Shown piece by piece: positions 20,583 through 28,919 of a stretch of 64,000 bases of DNA. Position numbers and translations under genes: made by a program. The notes beneath the pieces are model-generated. The model did not search any database. It was not told the DNA's origin and was given only the letters and a program-made list of their open reading frames with translations. Within the stretch, counting starts at the first letter, position 1. Each line of letters begins with the position of its first letter. This DNA comes from Herbiconiux sp. (lineage in GTDB: Bacteria; Actinomycetota; Actinomycetes; Actinomycetales; Microbacteriaceae), in assembly GCF_023264855.1 (NCBI RefSeq), contig NZ_JAHFUW010000007.1, positions 45,792 to 109,791 on the forward strand. Direction: 5' to 3'.

Positions 20583-21623
20583 ATGAATAAGCTCACCCGT
20601 CAGCGCACCATCCGCACGGCTGCTACCGCAGCAGTGTCGATTCTAGCGGTCAGTCTGGCCGGATGCTCGGCCGGCACCACTGCGTCGAGCACCGACGGCG
20701 GTGACAGCGCCGCACCCCGTGTGGCATTCGTGATCAAGCCGCTGGACAACACCTACTTCGGTGCCATGGCGAAAGGCGCCCAGCAGGCGGCCGACGACGC
20801 GGGGATCGACCTCACCGTGGTCGCCGCCGAGAACGTCACCGACGACTCGGGCCAGGCCAACAAGCTCAACTCGCTCGTCACCGCGGGCTACGACTGCTAC
20901 GTGGTGAACCCCACCAGCCAGACCAACCTGCTCACCTCGCTCGTCCCGGTGTCGCAGGCCGGCACCCCGATCGTGAACCTCGATCTGCCCATCGACCTCG
21001 ACGCGGCGAAGGACGCCGGGGTGACGGTCACCACCTACGTGGGCACCAACAACGAGACCGCGGGCGCAGCCGGCGGCGAGGCCATGATGAATCTCGTCGC
21101 CGCCGACAGCCAGGTGGCCATCATCGGCGGTCTCGTCGGAGACCCCGGCAACATCGCTCGCCTCAAGGGCTTCGAGGACTCGGTCGACGGCACCCTGACC
21201 GTGACGCAGACGGTGGCCGCCGACTTCGACAAGGCGAAGGCCAAGAGCGCCGCCGCCACCATCCTCCGCGCGAACCCCGACATCAAGGGCTTCTTCACCC
21301 CGTCCGGCGACATGGCCATGGGCATCCAGCAGGCGGTCGAGGAGGAGGGCATGAAGGGCAAGGTCGCGGTGGTCGGCATCGACGGAACCGAAGACCAACT
21401 GAAGGACATCGTGGCCGGCGGCCAGCCCGCCGCGATCGAGCAGTTCCCCTACCTGATGGGCGTGCAGTCGGTTCAGGCCTGCGAGGCCGCGATCTCCGGC
21501 AAGACCATCCCGGAGACGGTCGAGACCCCTGTCCTGATCGTCACCTCGGAGAACGCCGAGGCGGCCCTGGAAGCGCTGCCCGCGCCGCCGGCCGGCTTCG
21601 ACGTGCCGAACCCGTTCGAGTGA
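20583..21623 (+). CDS. Sugar ABC transporter substrate-binding lipoprotein (RbsB/FrcB-like)
   Basis: Lipoprotein of 346 aa with signal peptide MNKLTRQRTIRTAATAA, lipobox LAGC (Cys28) and a Ser/Thr/Gly linker. The mature domain is periplasmic-binding-protein type 1 (RVAFVIKPLDNTYFGAMAKGAQQAADDAGIDL split over two strands), with KLNSLVTAGYDCYVVNPTS, GFFTPSGDMAMG and VVGIDGTEDQ, as in ribose, fructose and xylitol binding proteins. It feeds the permease and single-domain ATPase that follow. Its LacI-type relative upstream is a likely regulator. Confidence 0.92.
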   Translation: MNKLTRQRTIRTAATAAVSILAVSLAGCSAGTTASSTDGGDSAAPRVAFVIKPLDNTYFGAMAKGAQQAADDAGIDLTVVAAENVTDDSGQANKLNSLVTAGYDCYVVNPTSQTNLLTSLVPVSQAGTPIVNLDLPIDLDAAKDAGVTVTTYVGTNNETAGAAGGEAMMNLVAADSQVAIIGGLVGDPGNIARLKGFEDSVDGTLTVTQTVAADFDKAKAKSAAATILRANPDIKGFFTPSGDMAMGIQQAVEEEGMKGKVAVVGIDGTEDQLKDIVAGGQPAAIEQFPYLMGVQSVQACEAAISGKTIPETVETPVLIVTSENAEAALEALPAPPAGFDVPNPFE

Positions 21624-21696
21624 TCCGCATCCGAACCCGCGCGACCACTCACTGAACACGCTTCGAACAGACATCGATTAGACGGGATCATCACCG

Positions 21697-22692
21697 ATGA
21701 CCGCTGAAACACGAACACCCCTGCTTCCCGCACGCCGGTCCGGCCGCGTGAAGGGGCTGGCGAAGAGATTCGGAACCGAGGAGGTGTGGGCGAAGGCCAC
21801 CGCACCGGTGGCGCTGCTCGCCATCGTCATCCTGTTCTCGATCGCCTCGCCGCGCTTCTTCACCGCCGCCAACCTGAGCGGGATGCTGGCGGACTCGACG
21901 ATCCCCGTCGTCCTCGCGCTGGGGGCCACCTTCGCGGTGGCCCTCGCCGGGATCGATCTCTCCCTGGCGGCCACCGTCGCCCTCGGCAGCGTGACCATGG
22001 GTCTGGCCTACCAGCAGGGCTGGCCGCTCATCGTCTGCGTGCTGGTCGCCATCGCGACCGGCGTCGCCGTCGGCGCCTTCAACGGTGTCTTCGTCGGCTG
22101 GGTGAGGATCCCCGACTTCATCGTGACGCTCGGAACACTGAGCCTCGTGATGGGACTGGCCCTCATCCTGTCGACGGGCGTTCCCGTGCAGATGCGGGAG
22201 CCCGCGCTCACCTTCATCAGCACGCAGTCGCTGTTCGGCATCCGGTACAACATCCTGATCGCGATCGGGATCGCGGTGATCCTGCACGTCGTGCTGTTCC
22301 ACACGCGGTTCGGCACGCATCTGCTCGCCGTGGGCGACAACGCCGACGCGGCCAAGGCGATGGGCCTGAAGGTCGCTCGCATCAAGCTCGCCGGCTACAT
22401 GCTCTGCGGCACGATGGGCGGGGTCGCGGCGGTGCTGCTCACCTCGTACATCGGTTCGAGCCAGCCGGCCGCGAACACCGACTACCTGCTCAAGGCGATC
22501 GCCGCGGTCGTGCTCGGCGGCGTCAGCCTCTTCGGTGGTCGCGCCACCATCATCGGCCCCGTGCTCGGCGCCATCCTGCTCACGTTCCTCCAGTCGGGCC
22601 TGACCCTGCTGGGCGTGAGCGCCTTCTACTCCCCCCTAGTCATCGGCATCGTCGTGATCGCCGCCGCCACACTCATGAGAGGCCGCAAATGA
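21697..22692 (+). CDS. Sugar ABC transporter permease (RbsC/FrcC-like)
   Basis: Membrane permease, 331 aa, with about eight to ten hydrophobic segments. The family motif for ATPase contact is in GDNADAAKAMGLKVARIKLAGYMLCG. Other landmarks are TFAVALAGIDLSLAATVALG and AVVLGGVSLFGGRATIIGPV. It lies 73 bases after the binding-protein gene and overlaps the ATPase gene by four bases (ATGA). Together they form one importer, probably for a monosaccharide or polyol used by the linked kinase and aldolase. Confidence 0.93.
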   Translation: MTAETRTPLLPARRSGRVKGLAKRFGTEEVWAKATAPVALLAIVILFSIASPRFFTAANLSGMLADSTIPVVLALGATFAVALAGIDLSLAATVALGSVTMGLAYQQGWPLIVCVLVAIATGVAVGAFNGVFVGWVRIPDFIVTLGTLSLVMGLALILSTGVPVQMREPALTFISTQSLFGIRYNILIAIGIAVILHVVLFHTRFGTHLLAVGDNADAAKAMGLKVARIKLAGYMLCGTMGGVAAVLLTSYIGSSQPAANTDYLLKAIAAVVLGGVSLFGGRATIIGPVLGAILLTFLQSGLTLLGVSAFYSPLVIGIVVIAAATLMRGRK

Positions 22693-23492
22693 CGGACAAC
22701 ACCCGCTCCCGCAGCTCGTTCGACAACGGCGCGACCGGCGCCGGCGACATCAAGGTCGAAGTCCGCGACGTCGAGAAGCTCTTCGGCAGCATCGTCGCCC
22801 TCCGCGGTGCCAACCTCACGGTGCGCAAAGGCGAGGTCACGGCCATCGTCGGCGACAACGGTGCGGGCAAGTCGACCCTCGTGAAGTGCCTCACCGGGCT
22901 CTACGTTCCGGATGGCGGCGAGATCATCATCGACGGCGAGGTCGCCCACTTCCGCAACCCGGACGACGCCCGCGAGGGCGGGATCGAGACCGTCTACCAG
23001 GATCTCGCGCTCTCCGACCAGCTCTCCGTCTGGCAGAACATGTTCATGAGCCGCGAGCTCGTGCGCCGCGTCGGCCCGTTCAAGTTCCTGCGCCGCAAGG
23101 AGATGAAGAAGCAGGCCAAGACCCTGGTGGAGGATCTCGCCGTCACCGTGCCGTCCATCACCAACTCGGTGAAGCGGCTGTCGGGCGGCCAGCGCCAGGC
23201 CGTGGCGATCGCGCGCGGCGTGATGTGGGCCAAGGGGATGATCATCCTCGACGAGCCGACCGCCGCGCTCGGGCTGCGCGAGACCGCTCAGGTGGAGGCG
23301 CTGATCAAGCGCACCGTCGACCAGGGACAGACCGTTCTCATCGTGTCGCACAATTTCGAGCAGGTGAAGCGGCTCTCCTCGCAGGTCTGGGTGATGCGCG
23401 CCGGCCAGGTGGTCGGCGGCACCCGCACCGTCGACGTCACCAACGAGGAGCTGGTGGGCATGGTGACCGGAGCGATCCAGCTGGCGGGTTAG
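22689..23492 (+). CDS. Sugar ABC transporter ATP-binding protein, single domain (FrcA-like)
   Basis: ATPase of 267 aa with one nucleotide-binding domain, unlike the tandem ~500-aa RbsA. The short form resembles FrcA of the rhizobial fructose importer. Walker A is GDNGAGKST (about residues 57-65), signature LSGGQRQ, Walker B MIILDEPTAAL and H-loop IVSHNFEQ. An N-terminal tail of about 20 residues precedes the domain. It is the last gene of the importer operon; 106 bases separate it from allantoinase, which belongs to another pathway. Confidence 0.92.
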   Translation: MTDNTRSRSSFDNGATGAGDIKVEVRDVEKLFGSIVALRGANLTVRKGEVTAIVGDNGAGKSTLVKCLTGLYVPDGGEIIIDGEVAHFRNPDDAREGGIETVYQDLALSDQLSVWQNMFMSRELVRRVGPFKFLRRKEMKKQAKTLVEDLAVTVPSITNSVKRLSGGQRQAVAIARGVMWAKGMIILDEPTAALGLRETAQVEALIKRTVDQGQTVLIVSHNFEQVKRLSSQVWVMRAGQVVGGTRTVDVTNEELVGMVTGAIQLAG

Positions 23493-23598
23493 GCCTCGGC
23501 CGGGGAGGGTACGGCTCACCCGCGGACGAACGAGCGTGTGGCCCACCCGCGCGCGTTTAGGCTGGAGCAGCGACATCACCCCGACCTCTGGAGCCGCC

Positions 23599-24963
23599 AT
23601 GACACTTCCATACGACCTCGCGATCCGTGCCCGATCGGTGTTCGTCGACGGGGAGTGGAGAGAGGCCACCATCGCGGTGCGCGAGGGCGTGGTGGCGGCG
23701 ATCGCCGAGTACGACGAAGAGGTGCCGGCGCACCAGACCGTCACCCTTCCCGACGGCCAGGTGCTCGTGCCCGGCATCGTCGACACGCACGTGCACGTCA
23801 ACGAGCCGGGCCGCACCGAGTGGGAGGGGTTCACCACCGCCACGCGGGCCGCGGCCGCGGGCGGGGTCACCACCATCGTCGACATGCCGCTGAACAGCAT
23901 CCCGCCCACCACGACGGTCGACGGGCTGGCGGTGAAGCGCGAGGCGGCGGCTCCGCAGGCGAGCGTCGACGTGGGGTTCTGGGGCGGGGCGATCCCGTCC
24001 AGCCTCGGAGCGCTCGAGCCGCTCTGGAACGAGGGTGTGTTCGGGTTCAAGGCCTTCCTCTCCCCCTCGGGCGTCGACGAGTTCCCGCATCTCTCCTCCG
24101 CGCAACTGCGCGCCGCGCTCGAGGAGATCGCCGGCTTCGGCGGCCTGCTGATCGTGCACGCCGAAGACCCGGAGGTGCTCGACGAGGCACCGGCCGACGG
24201 CGGGCCCGACTACCTCGCCTTCGTCGCCTCGCGCCCCGAGCTCGCCGAAGAGGATGCCATCGCGCACGTCATCGAGGGCGTGCGGGCCACGGGGGCGCGG
24301 GCGCACATCCTTCACCTGTCCAGCGGCCGGGCCCTTGCGCAGATCCGGGCGGCGAAGGCCGAGGGGCTGCCGCTCACGGTCGAGACCTGCCCGCACTACC
24401 TCAGCTTCGCGGCCGAGCACATCCCCGACGGCGCGACGCAGTTCAAGTGCTGCCCGCCGATCCGCGACGAAGGCAACCGCGATCTGCTCTGGGAGGCGCT
24501 GCTCGACGGCACGATCGACCTGATCGCCTCCGACCACTCGCCGTCGACGGCCGAGCTGAAGTTCGCGGGCGACGGCGACTTCCAGGAGGCCTGGGGCGGC
24601 ATCTCGGGGCTGCAGCTGGCGTTCCCCGCGGTCTGGACGGCGGCGCGCGAGCGCGGCATCCCGCTCGAGCGCGTGCTCGGCTGGATGGCGGTGAACACGT
24701 CCGCCCTCGTGGGGCTCGGCGAGCGGAAGGGGTCGATCGCCCTCGGCGCCGACGCCGATCTCGTCGCGTTCGCCCCCGAGGAGTCGTTCGCCGTGCACGC
24801 CGAGACCCTCGAGCACAAGAACAAGGTCACGGCCTACGACGGGCGTACTCTGCACGGCGTGGTGCACACCACCTGGCTCGCCGGATCGGTCGTGCACGTG
24901 CTCGGCGCCGCCGATCCCGCGCGCCTCCCCCAGGGCCGGCTGCTGGTGCGTTCCAGCGACTGA
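23599..24963 (+). CDS. allB: Allantoinase
   Basis: Cyclic amidohydrolase, 454 aa, that opens allantoin to allantoate. The metal motif is DTHVHVNEPGRTEWEGF, specific for allantoinases. The carboxylated lysine lies in GFKAFLSPSGVDEFPHL, and further metal ligands are in IVHAEDPEV, AHILHLSSGRAL and LIASDHSPS. The ATG at 23599 gives the normal N-terminus (YDLAIRARSVFVDGEW). TAGGCT at 23559-23564 is a possible -10 box about 35 bases upstream. It precedes uricase by 127 bases on the same strand, and together they begin the purine-ring cluster. Confidence 0.94.
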   Translation: MTLPYDLAIRARSVFVDGEWREATIAVREGVVAAIAEYDEEVPAHQTVTLPDGQVLVPGIVDTHVHVNEPGRTEWEGFTTATRAAAAGGVTTIVDMPLNSIPPTTTVDGLAVKREAAAPQASVDVGFWGGAIPSSLGALEPLWNEGVFGFKAFLSPSGVDEFPHLSSAQLRAALEEIAGFGGLLIVHAEDPEVLDEAPADGGPDYLAFVASRPELAEEDAIAHVIEGVRATGARAHILHLSSGRALAQIRAAKAEGLPLTVETCPHYLSFAAEHIPDGATQFKCCPPIRDEGNRDLLWEALLDGTIDLIASDHSPSTAELKFAGDGDFQEAWGGISGLQLAFPAVWTAARERGIPLERVLGWMAVNTSALVGLGERKGSIALGADADLVAFAPEESFAVHAETLEHKNKVTAYDGRTLHGVVHTTWLAGSVVHVLGAADPARLPQGRLLVRSSD

Positions 24964-24969
24964 GTCCGT

Positions 24970-24989
24970 ACGTAAATTGGACGTAAATT
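24970..24989. promoter_or_regulatory. Tandem ACGTAAATT repeat before uricase
   Basis: ACGTAAATT occurs at 24970-24978 and again at 24981-24989, an 11-bp period or about one helical turn. It is AT-rich within GC-rich surroundings and lies 102 bases before the uricase start. A regulator-binding site is possible; no family can be named. Confidence 0.35.
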
Positions 24990-25090
24990 CCGGATGCCGG
25001 GGGCCGCATCCGCTCTTCCGGCCTGCCTGCAGACACCAGACTGGAGGCGCGCGCACCCGCACCGTCCCGTCGCGCAGTGAGTAGGAGAGC

Positions 25091-26011
25091 ATGGCAATCG
25101 TCCTCGGCCCGCACCAGTACGGCAAGGCGGAGAACCGCATCGTGCGGATCTACCGCGACTCGCCCCGGCACGAGATCCACGACGTCAACGTCTCCACCGC
25201 CCTCCGCGGCTCCTTCGACGCCGCGCACCTGGTCGGCGACCAGAGCTCGGTGCTCCCCACCGACACGCAGAAGCAGACCGCCTACTCCTACGCGAAGGAG
25301 AAGGGCCTCACCTCGATCGAGTCCTACGGCCTCACCCTGGCGCGGCACTTCGTCGACGACGTCGAGCCCGTCTCCGGCGCCCGGATCGAGATCGAGGAGT
25401 ACGCCTGGGAGCGTGCCGTGGTCGGCGGCTCGGAGCACGACTTCACCTTCGTGCGCAAGGGCCAGGAGGTGCGCACGGCCGCCATCACGATCGAGGGCAA
25501 GGGCTCCGAGCAGCAGACCTGGATCATCGGCGGTTTCAAGGAGCTGGTGCTGCTGAAGACCACCGGGAGCGAGTTCAGCGACTTCCTCGAAGACTCGTAC
25601 ACGCTGCTGCAGCCCACGAACGACCGCATCATGGCCACCTCCCTGGTGGCGCAGTGGCGCTTCACCTCCCCCGACGGCAGCTGGGCCGACCTCGACTGGG
25701 AGGCCACCTACACCGGCATCAAGCAGACGATGATCGAGGTGTTCGCCACCCTGCACTCGCTCGCCTTGCAGCAGACCCTCTACGAGATGGGCAAGGCCGT
25801 GCTCGAGGCCTACCCCTTCCTGGCCGAGATCCGGATGTCGGCGCCGAACAAGCACCACTTCCTCTACGACCTCTCCCCCTTCGGTGTCGCCAACGACAAC
25901 GAGGTCTTCAACGCCGACGACCGCCCCTACGGCCTCATCCAGGCCTCGGTCCTCCGTGACGACGCGCCCCCCGCCGGCCCGGCCTGGACCATCGCCGGCG
26001 GCTTCGCCTAG
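25091..26011 (+). CDS. uaZ: Urate oxidase (uricase)
   Basis: Cofactor-free uricase, 306 aa, typical length. Two tunnelling-fold repeats are visible. Landmarks are HQYGKAENRIVRIYRD near the N-terminus, the catalytic Thr in SVLPTDTQKQTAYSYAK, ESYGLTLARHFVD, and in the C-terminal repeat DRIMATSLVAQWRF and MSAPNKHHFLYDLSPFG. It converts urate to 5-hydroxyisourate, which the uraH and uraD products at 26.4-27.3 kb process further. TAGGAG 5 bases upstream fixes the ATG. The end is convergent with uraH. Confidence 0.96.
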   Translation: MAIVLGPHQYGKAENRIVRIYRDSPRHEIHDVNVSTALRGSFDAAHLVGDQSSVLPTDTQKQTAYSYAKEKGLTSIESYGLTLARHFVDDVEPVSGARIEIEEYAWERAVVGGSEHDFTFVRKGQEVRTAAITIEGKGSEQQTWIIGGFKELVLLKTTGSEFSDFLEDSYTLLQPTNDRIMATSLVAQWRFTSPDGSWADLDWEATYTGIKQTMIEVFATLHSLALQQTLYEMGKAVLEAYPFLAEIRMSAPNKHHFLYDLSPFGVANDNEVFNADDRPYGLIQASVLRDDAPPAGPAWTIAGGFA

Positions 26012-26064
26012 CCGCCGAACGCCCCTCGCCGCCCGCGGGCACTGATGCCTCACCCACCCCCGTC

Positions 26065-26143
26065 CGGTTCAAAAAGCTGCAAATAACGCAGACCGACCCC
26101 GTATACGGCCCCGCTCTGCCTGATTTGCAGCCTTTTCGAACCG
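26065..26143. terminator. Long imperfect inverted repeat after uricase
   Basis: The arm at 26065-26092 (CGGTTCAAAAAGCTGCAAAT then AACGCAGA) pairs with 26115-26143 with a few mismatches. It lies 53 bases past the uricase stop in the gap between convergent genes, so it is likely a bidirectional terminator. Confidence 0.6.
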
Positions 26144-26338
26144 CACCCACCCCGCCCGTCCGGTTGCAGAGCCCTCTTTCGAGCGCCCGGTCGCAGTCCC
26201 CCGTCCTAGCGCCCAGTCTCAGAGCCCAGTTCGAACGGCCAGTCTCAGGCCATAATCGACGACCCAGAGTGAGGGCATGGCCGCGTCAGCGACCGCACCC
26301 GAACATGTCGCCTCGCGCCGGGCGGGGACCGGCGCGAC
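26144..26338. other. Non-coding part of the uricase-uraH gap with degenerate repeats
   Basis: The 379-base gap 26012-26390 contains no convincing gene. Besides the two hairpins it holds, at about 26158-26252, some five loosely similar units around a core like CCAGTCTCAG or CCGGTCGCAG. They are too degenerate for a firm repeat call. Confidence 0.4.
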
Positions 26339-26377
26339 CACGAGAGGCCCCTCGCCGCAGGCGAGAGGCCTCTCGTG
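26339..26377 (-). terminator. Strong hairpin after uraH
   Basis: The stem 26339-26356 pairs with 26360-26377, 18 bp with a single mismatch and a GCA loop. It starts 13 bases past the uraH stop on the minus strand. No T-tract, but the stem is strong enough to act as a terminator. Confidence 0.7.
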
Positions 26378-26390
26378 CGACAAACACAGC

Positions 26391-26756
26391 TCAGCTGCCG
26401 CGGTAGGTGGAGTACGCGAAGGGGCTGAGCAGCAGGGGCACGTGGTAGTGCGCGGCCGTGTCGTGCAGCTGGAAGGTGATCTGCACCTCCGGGTAGAAGG
26501 CGTTCACCTCCTGCTCGGCGAAGTAGGTGGCCGTGTCGAAGCTCACGCGGTACCGCCCGGCGGCGAGCTCGACCGGACCGAGCGCGTTCACGCGCCCGTC
26601 CGCGTCCGTCTCCGCCGCCCCGATCATCACCCAGTTGCCCACCTCGTCGTGCTCGAGGATCACCGGAACCCCGGCCGCGGGCCTGCCGATGGTGGAGTCC
26701 AGAACGTGGGTGGTGACGTGGCTGCGCTCGGTACCGGATGCTGCGGCGGCGTTCAT
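26391..26756 (-). CDS. uraH: 5-hydroxyisourate hydrolase
   Basis: Transthyretin-like enzyme, 121 aa, hydrolysing 5-hydroxyisourate to OHCU. The diagnostic motifs are present: the N-terminal THVLDSTIGRPAAGVPV, the central GRYRVSFDTATYF, HYHVPLLLSPFAYSTY and the C-terminal YRGS tetrapeptide, which separates HIU hydrolases from transthyretins. The catalytic His residues are in HVTTHVLD and HYHVPL. It is the second gene of a minus-strand operon with uraD (32-base gap). Confidence 0.95.
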   Translation of the reverse strand: MNAAAASGTERSHVTTHVLDSTIGRPAAGVPVILEHDEVGNWVMIGAAETDADGRVNALGPVELAAGRYRVSFDTATYFAEQEVNAFYPEVQITFQLHDTAAHYHVPLLLSPFAYSTYRGS

Positions 26757-26788
26757 GTGGGCTCCCGGGGTGGTGGGGTCGGTGGAGT

Positions 26789-27307
26789 TCAGGCGGGGTA
26801 GAGCTGCTGGAGGCGGAGCATCGTGATGTCGTGGAGTTCGGATGCCACGGTGGCGGCTTCTGCGGCATCGTCGAGCTCGAGGCGGCGGGTGAGTTCCACG
26901 AGGATCTCGGCTCGATCGCGGCCGGCGGCACGGATGAGGAACACGCGGTCGAAGCGCGCCTCGTAGGCCGCGTTGCCGGCGGCGATGGCCTCGGCCAGGC
27001 CCGCGTCGGAGGCCTCGGCGGCCGACTGCTCCGAGCGGCTGAAGGCCTGTGAGCGCCCCTCACCGGTGGCGCGCTCACCGATGCGCGGATGGTGCGCGAG
27101 GGCGGCGTCGACCTCGGCCGGGGTCAGCGACGATGCCACGCGGTCGGCAAGAGCGAGCAGCTCGGCGTTCGACCCGAACGGGGCCGCAGCCGCCACCTCG
27201 TCGGCGAACCGGTCGACGCCGAGGCACGAGAAGAGCGCCCCCCGAAGGCCGGCGACCGTGGCCGAGCGAACGTCCGATCCGTCTGGGGCTGCAGTGGGTT
27301 CCGCCAT
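26789..27307 (-). CDS. uraD: OHCU decarboxylase
   Basis: A 172-aa protein converting 2-oxo-4-hydroxy-4-carboxy-5-ureidoimidazoline to (S)-allantoin. Family motifs are HHPRIGERA (catalytic His), SRSEQSAAEA and EILVELTRRLELDD. The N-terminal LFSCLGVDRFADEV is also typical. The ATG at 27307 lies 6 bases after a TAAGCT box on the minus strand, suggesting a leaderless transcript covering uraD and uraH. It is divergent from a cytidylyltransferase gene. Confidence 0.94.
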   Translation of the reverse strand: MAEPTAAPDGSDVRSATVAGLRGALFSCLGVDRFADEVAAAAPFGSNAELLALADRVASSLTPAEVDAALAHHPRIGERATGEGRSQAFSRSEQSAAEASDAGLAEAIAAGNAAYEARFDRVFLIRAAGRDRAEILVELTRRLELDDAAEAATVASELHDITMLRLQQLYPA

Positions 27308-27344
27308 GATTCCAGCTTAGGGCGGCGCTCGAGTGCGGGACTCC

Positions 27345-27350
27345 TACGAT
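27345..27350 (+). promoter_or_regulatory. -10 box of a probable leaderless gene
   Basis: TACGAT ends 7 bases before the ATG at 27357, so transcription should start at or next to the start codon. No Shine-Dalgarno is present. On the other strand TAAGCT at 27314-27319 has the same relation to the uraD start. Confidence 0.5.
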
Positions 27351-27356
27351 GAGGTC

Positions 27357-27971
27357 ATGAGCATCCGTCCCACCCGTGATGCGGCTCCGGATGCCGTCGG
27401 CATACTGCTCGCCGCCGGTGCCGGTCGACGGATGGGCACGCCGAAGGCGCTCGTGATCGACGACGATGGCGAACCGTGGCTAGCGCGCGGCGTGCGGGTG
27501 CTGCGCGAGGGCGGCTGCGAGCGGGTCGTCGTGGTGCTCGGTGCCGCACCGGAGGCGGAATCGCTGATACCCGCCGATCTCCGCGCCCGCGTCACGGTGA
27601 CGATCGCCGACGAGTGGGCGCGGGGCCAGAGCGCTTCGCTTCGCGCGGGGATCCGCGCGGTACAGGCCGAGCCGGGGTTCGCCGCCCTCGTCTCCCTGGT
27701 CGACCTGCCCGGATTGCGAGCGCCCGCGGTGCGGCGTGTGCTGGCGGCCGCGCGGGGTTCCGCCCAACCGAGCCCGGCATCGGCCCTCCTCCAGGCGGCC
27801 TACGACGGCCGGCCCGGGCATCCGGTGTTCCTGGGCGCGGCGCACCTCGCGCCGCTGCTCAAGCACCTGCACGGCGACACCGGAGCCCGCCCCTATCTGC
27901 TGGCACACGACGTGCGGATCGTCGACTGCACCGACCTCGGTGGTGGCGACGACGTGGATACGCCGGGCTGA
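27357..27971 (+). CDS. MobA-like nucleotidyltransferase (MocA type)
   Basis: A 204-aa NTP-transferase. The nucleotide-binding signature is ILLAAGAGRRMGTPKAL, followed by ERVVVVLGAAPEAE and the metal Asp in LVSLVDLPGLRAPAV. The C-terminal part PGHPVFLGAAHLAPLLKHLHGDTGARPYLL matches molybdenum-cofactor cytidylyltransferases (MocA), which mature xanthine dehydrogenase. Since the flanking genes degrade urate, a role in supplying the cofactor of a xanthine dehydrogenase encoded elsewhere is plausible. It might also be a guanylyltransferase of another pathway. An upstream GTG at 27333 is less likely as start. Confidence 0.85.
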   Translation: MSIRPTRDAAPDAVGILLAAGAGRRMGTPKALVIDDDGEPWLARGVRVLREGGCERVVVVLGAAPEAESLIPADLRARVTVTIADEWARGQSASLRAGIRAVQAEPGFAALVSLVDLPGLRAPAVRRVLAAARGSAQPSPASALLQAAYDGRPGHPVFLGAAHLAPLLKHLHGDTGARPYLLAHDVRIVDCTDLGGGDDVDTPG

Positions 27972-28034
27972 GCATCCGCAGCGATTTCGTTGCATTCCGG
28001 AAGTATCGTCGGCACGACGGCGTTGACTGAAGGC

Positions 28035-28685
28035 ATGACAGCTACAGGACTCACCACCATCGGACTCGTCGGCGCCGGCAACATCGGCAGTCAGCTCGCG
28101 CGCCTCGCGGTCGCGCACGGCTACCGCGTCGTCATCAGCAACTCGCGCGGTCCCGAGACGCTCGCCGACCTCGTCGCCGAACTCGGCCCCCAGGCCTACG
28201 CCGCCACGGCTGCCGAGGCCGCTGCCGCCGGCGACCTCGTGGTGGTCACGGTGCCGCTCAAGAACTACCGCCAGGTGCCCGCCGCTCCTCTGGCCGGCAA
28301 GCTCGTGATCGACACGAACAACTACTACTTCGAGCGCGACGGCCGCATCCCCGAGCTCGACGAGGGGCGCACCACAGTCTCCGAGATGCTGCAGGCGCAC
28401 GCGCCCGAGGCCACCGTCGTCAAGGCCTTCAACAACATCATGGCCGCCGACCTGACGACCAGCGGATCGCCTGCGGGTACCGACGATCGCCGCGCCCTCC
28501 CGATCGCCGGCGACGACGCCGCCGCGAAGGCCACGGTCACCACCCTGCTCGACGAGTTCGGCTTCGACGCCGTCGACGCCGGCCCCCTCTCCGAAGGCTG
28601 GCGCTTCGAGCGCGACCGCCCGGCGTATGTGGTGCGCATGAACGCGACGGAAGCCGTGGCCAAGCTCGCCGAGGCAGCGCGATAG
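28035..28685 (+). CDS. NADPH-dependent F420 reductase-like oxidoreductase
   Basis: A 216-aa Rossmann protein of the F420_oxidored/ProC-like group. The dinucleotide motif is TIGLVGAGNIGSQLARLA, with NSRGPETL (NADP-type Ser/Arg) after the second strand. Further landmarks are DLVVVTVPLKNY, VIDTNNYYFERDG and VKAFNNIMAADL. It reduces or oxidises using NADP and either F420 or a small substrate. The presence of fbiA and fbiD in the window makes an F420 link reasonable, but the family also contains simple NADP reductases. The start has GAAGG 3-7 bases upstream. Confidence 0.82.
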   Translation: MTATGLTTIGLVGAGNIGSQLARLAVAHGYRVVISNSRGPETLADLVAELGPQAYAATAAEAAAAGDLVVVTVPLKNYRQVPAAPLAGKLVIDTNNYYFERDGRIPELDEGRTTVSEMLQAHAPEATVVKAFNNIMAADLTTSGSPAGTDDRRALPIAGDDAAAKATVTTLLDEFGFDAVDAGPLSEGWRFERDRPAYVVRMNATEAVAKLAEAAR

Positions 28686-28724
28686 AGGAAAGAGTGCTGG
28701 CCGGCGCCGGGCTGGTGCTAGCTG

Positions 28725-28757
28725 CCGGTCGCGCCGGGCTTCGCTCGGCGTGACCGG
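28725..28757. terminator. Hairpin in the 28686-28919 convergent gap
   Basis: CCGGTCGCGCCG (28725-28736) pairs with CGGCGTGACCGG (28746-28757), 12 bp with one G-U pair and a 9-base loop. The gap is GC-rich and contains several GGCGCCGG repeats but no gene. It separates the convergent genes ending at 28685 and 28920. Confidence 0.6.
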
Positions 28758-28919
28758 GCGGCGCCGGTCCCTGCCCGGCGCCGGGCGACATGTGAGCGCG
28801 CGGTCGAACGACCCGGCCTGCGGTCGGGACGTTCGGCCACACGCTCACCTTGGGTCGGCGAGTACGGCCTGAGACTTCGGGTGCCGTCCCGCAGCTTCAC
28901 CGGCGCGACCCGCACCAAA

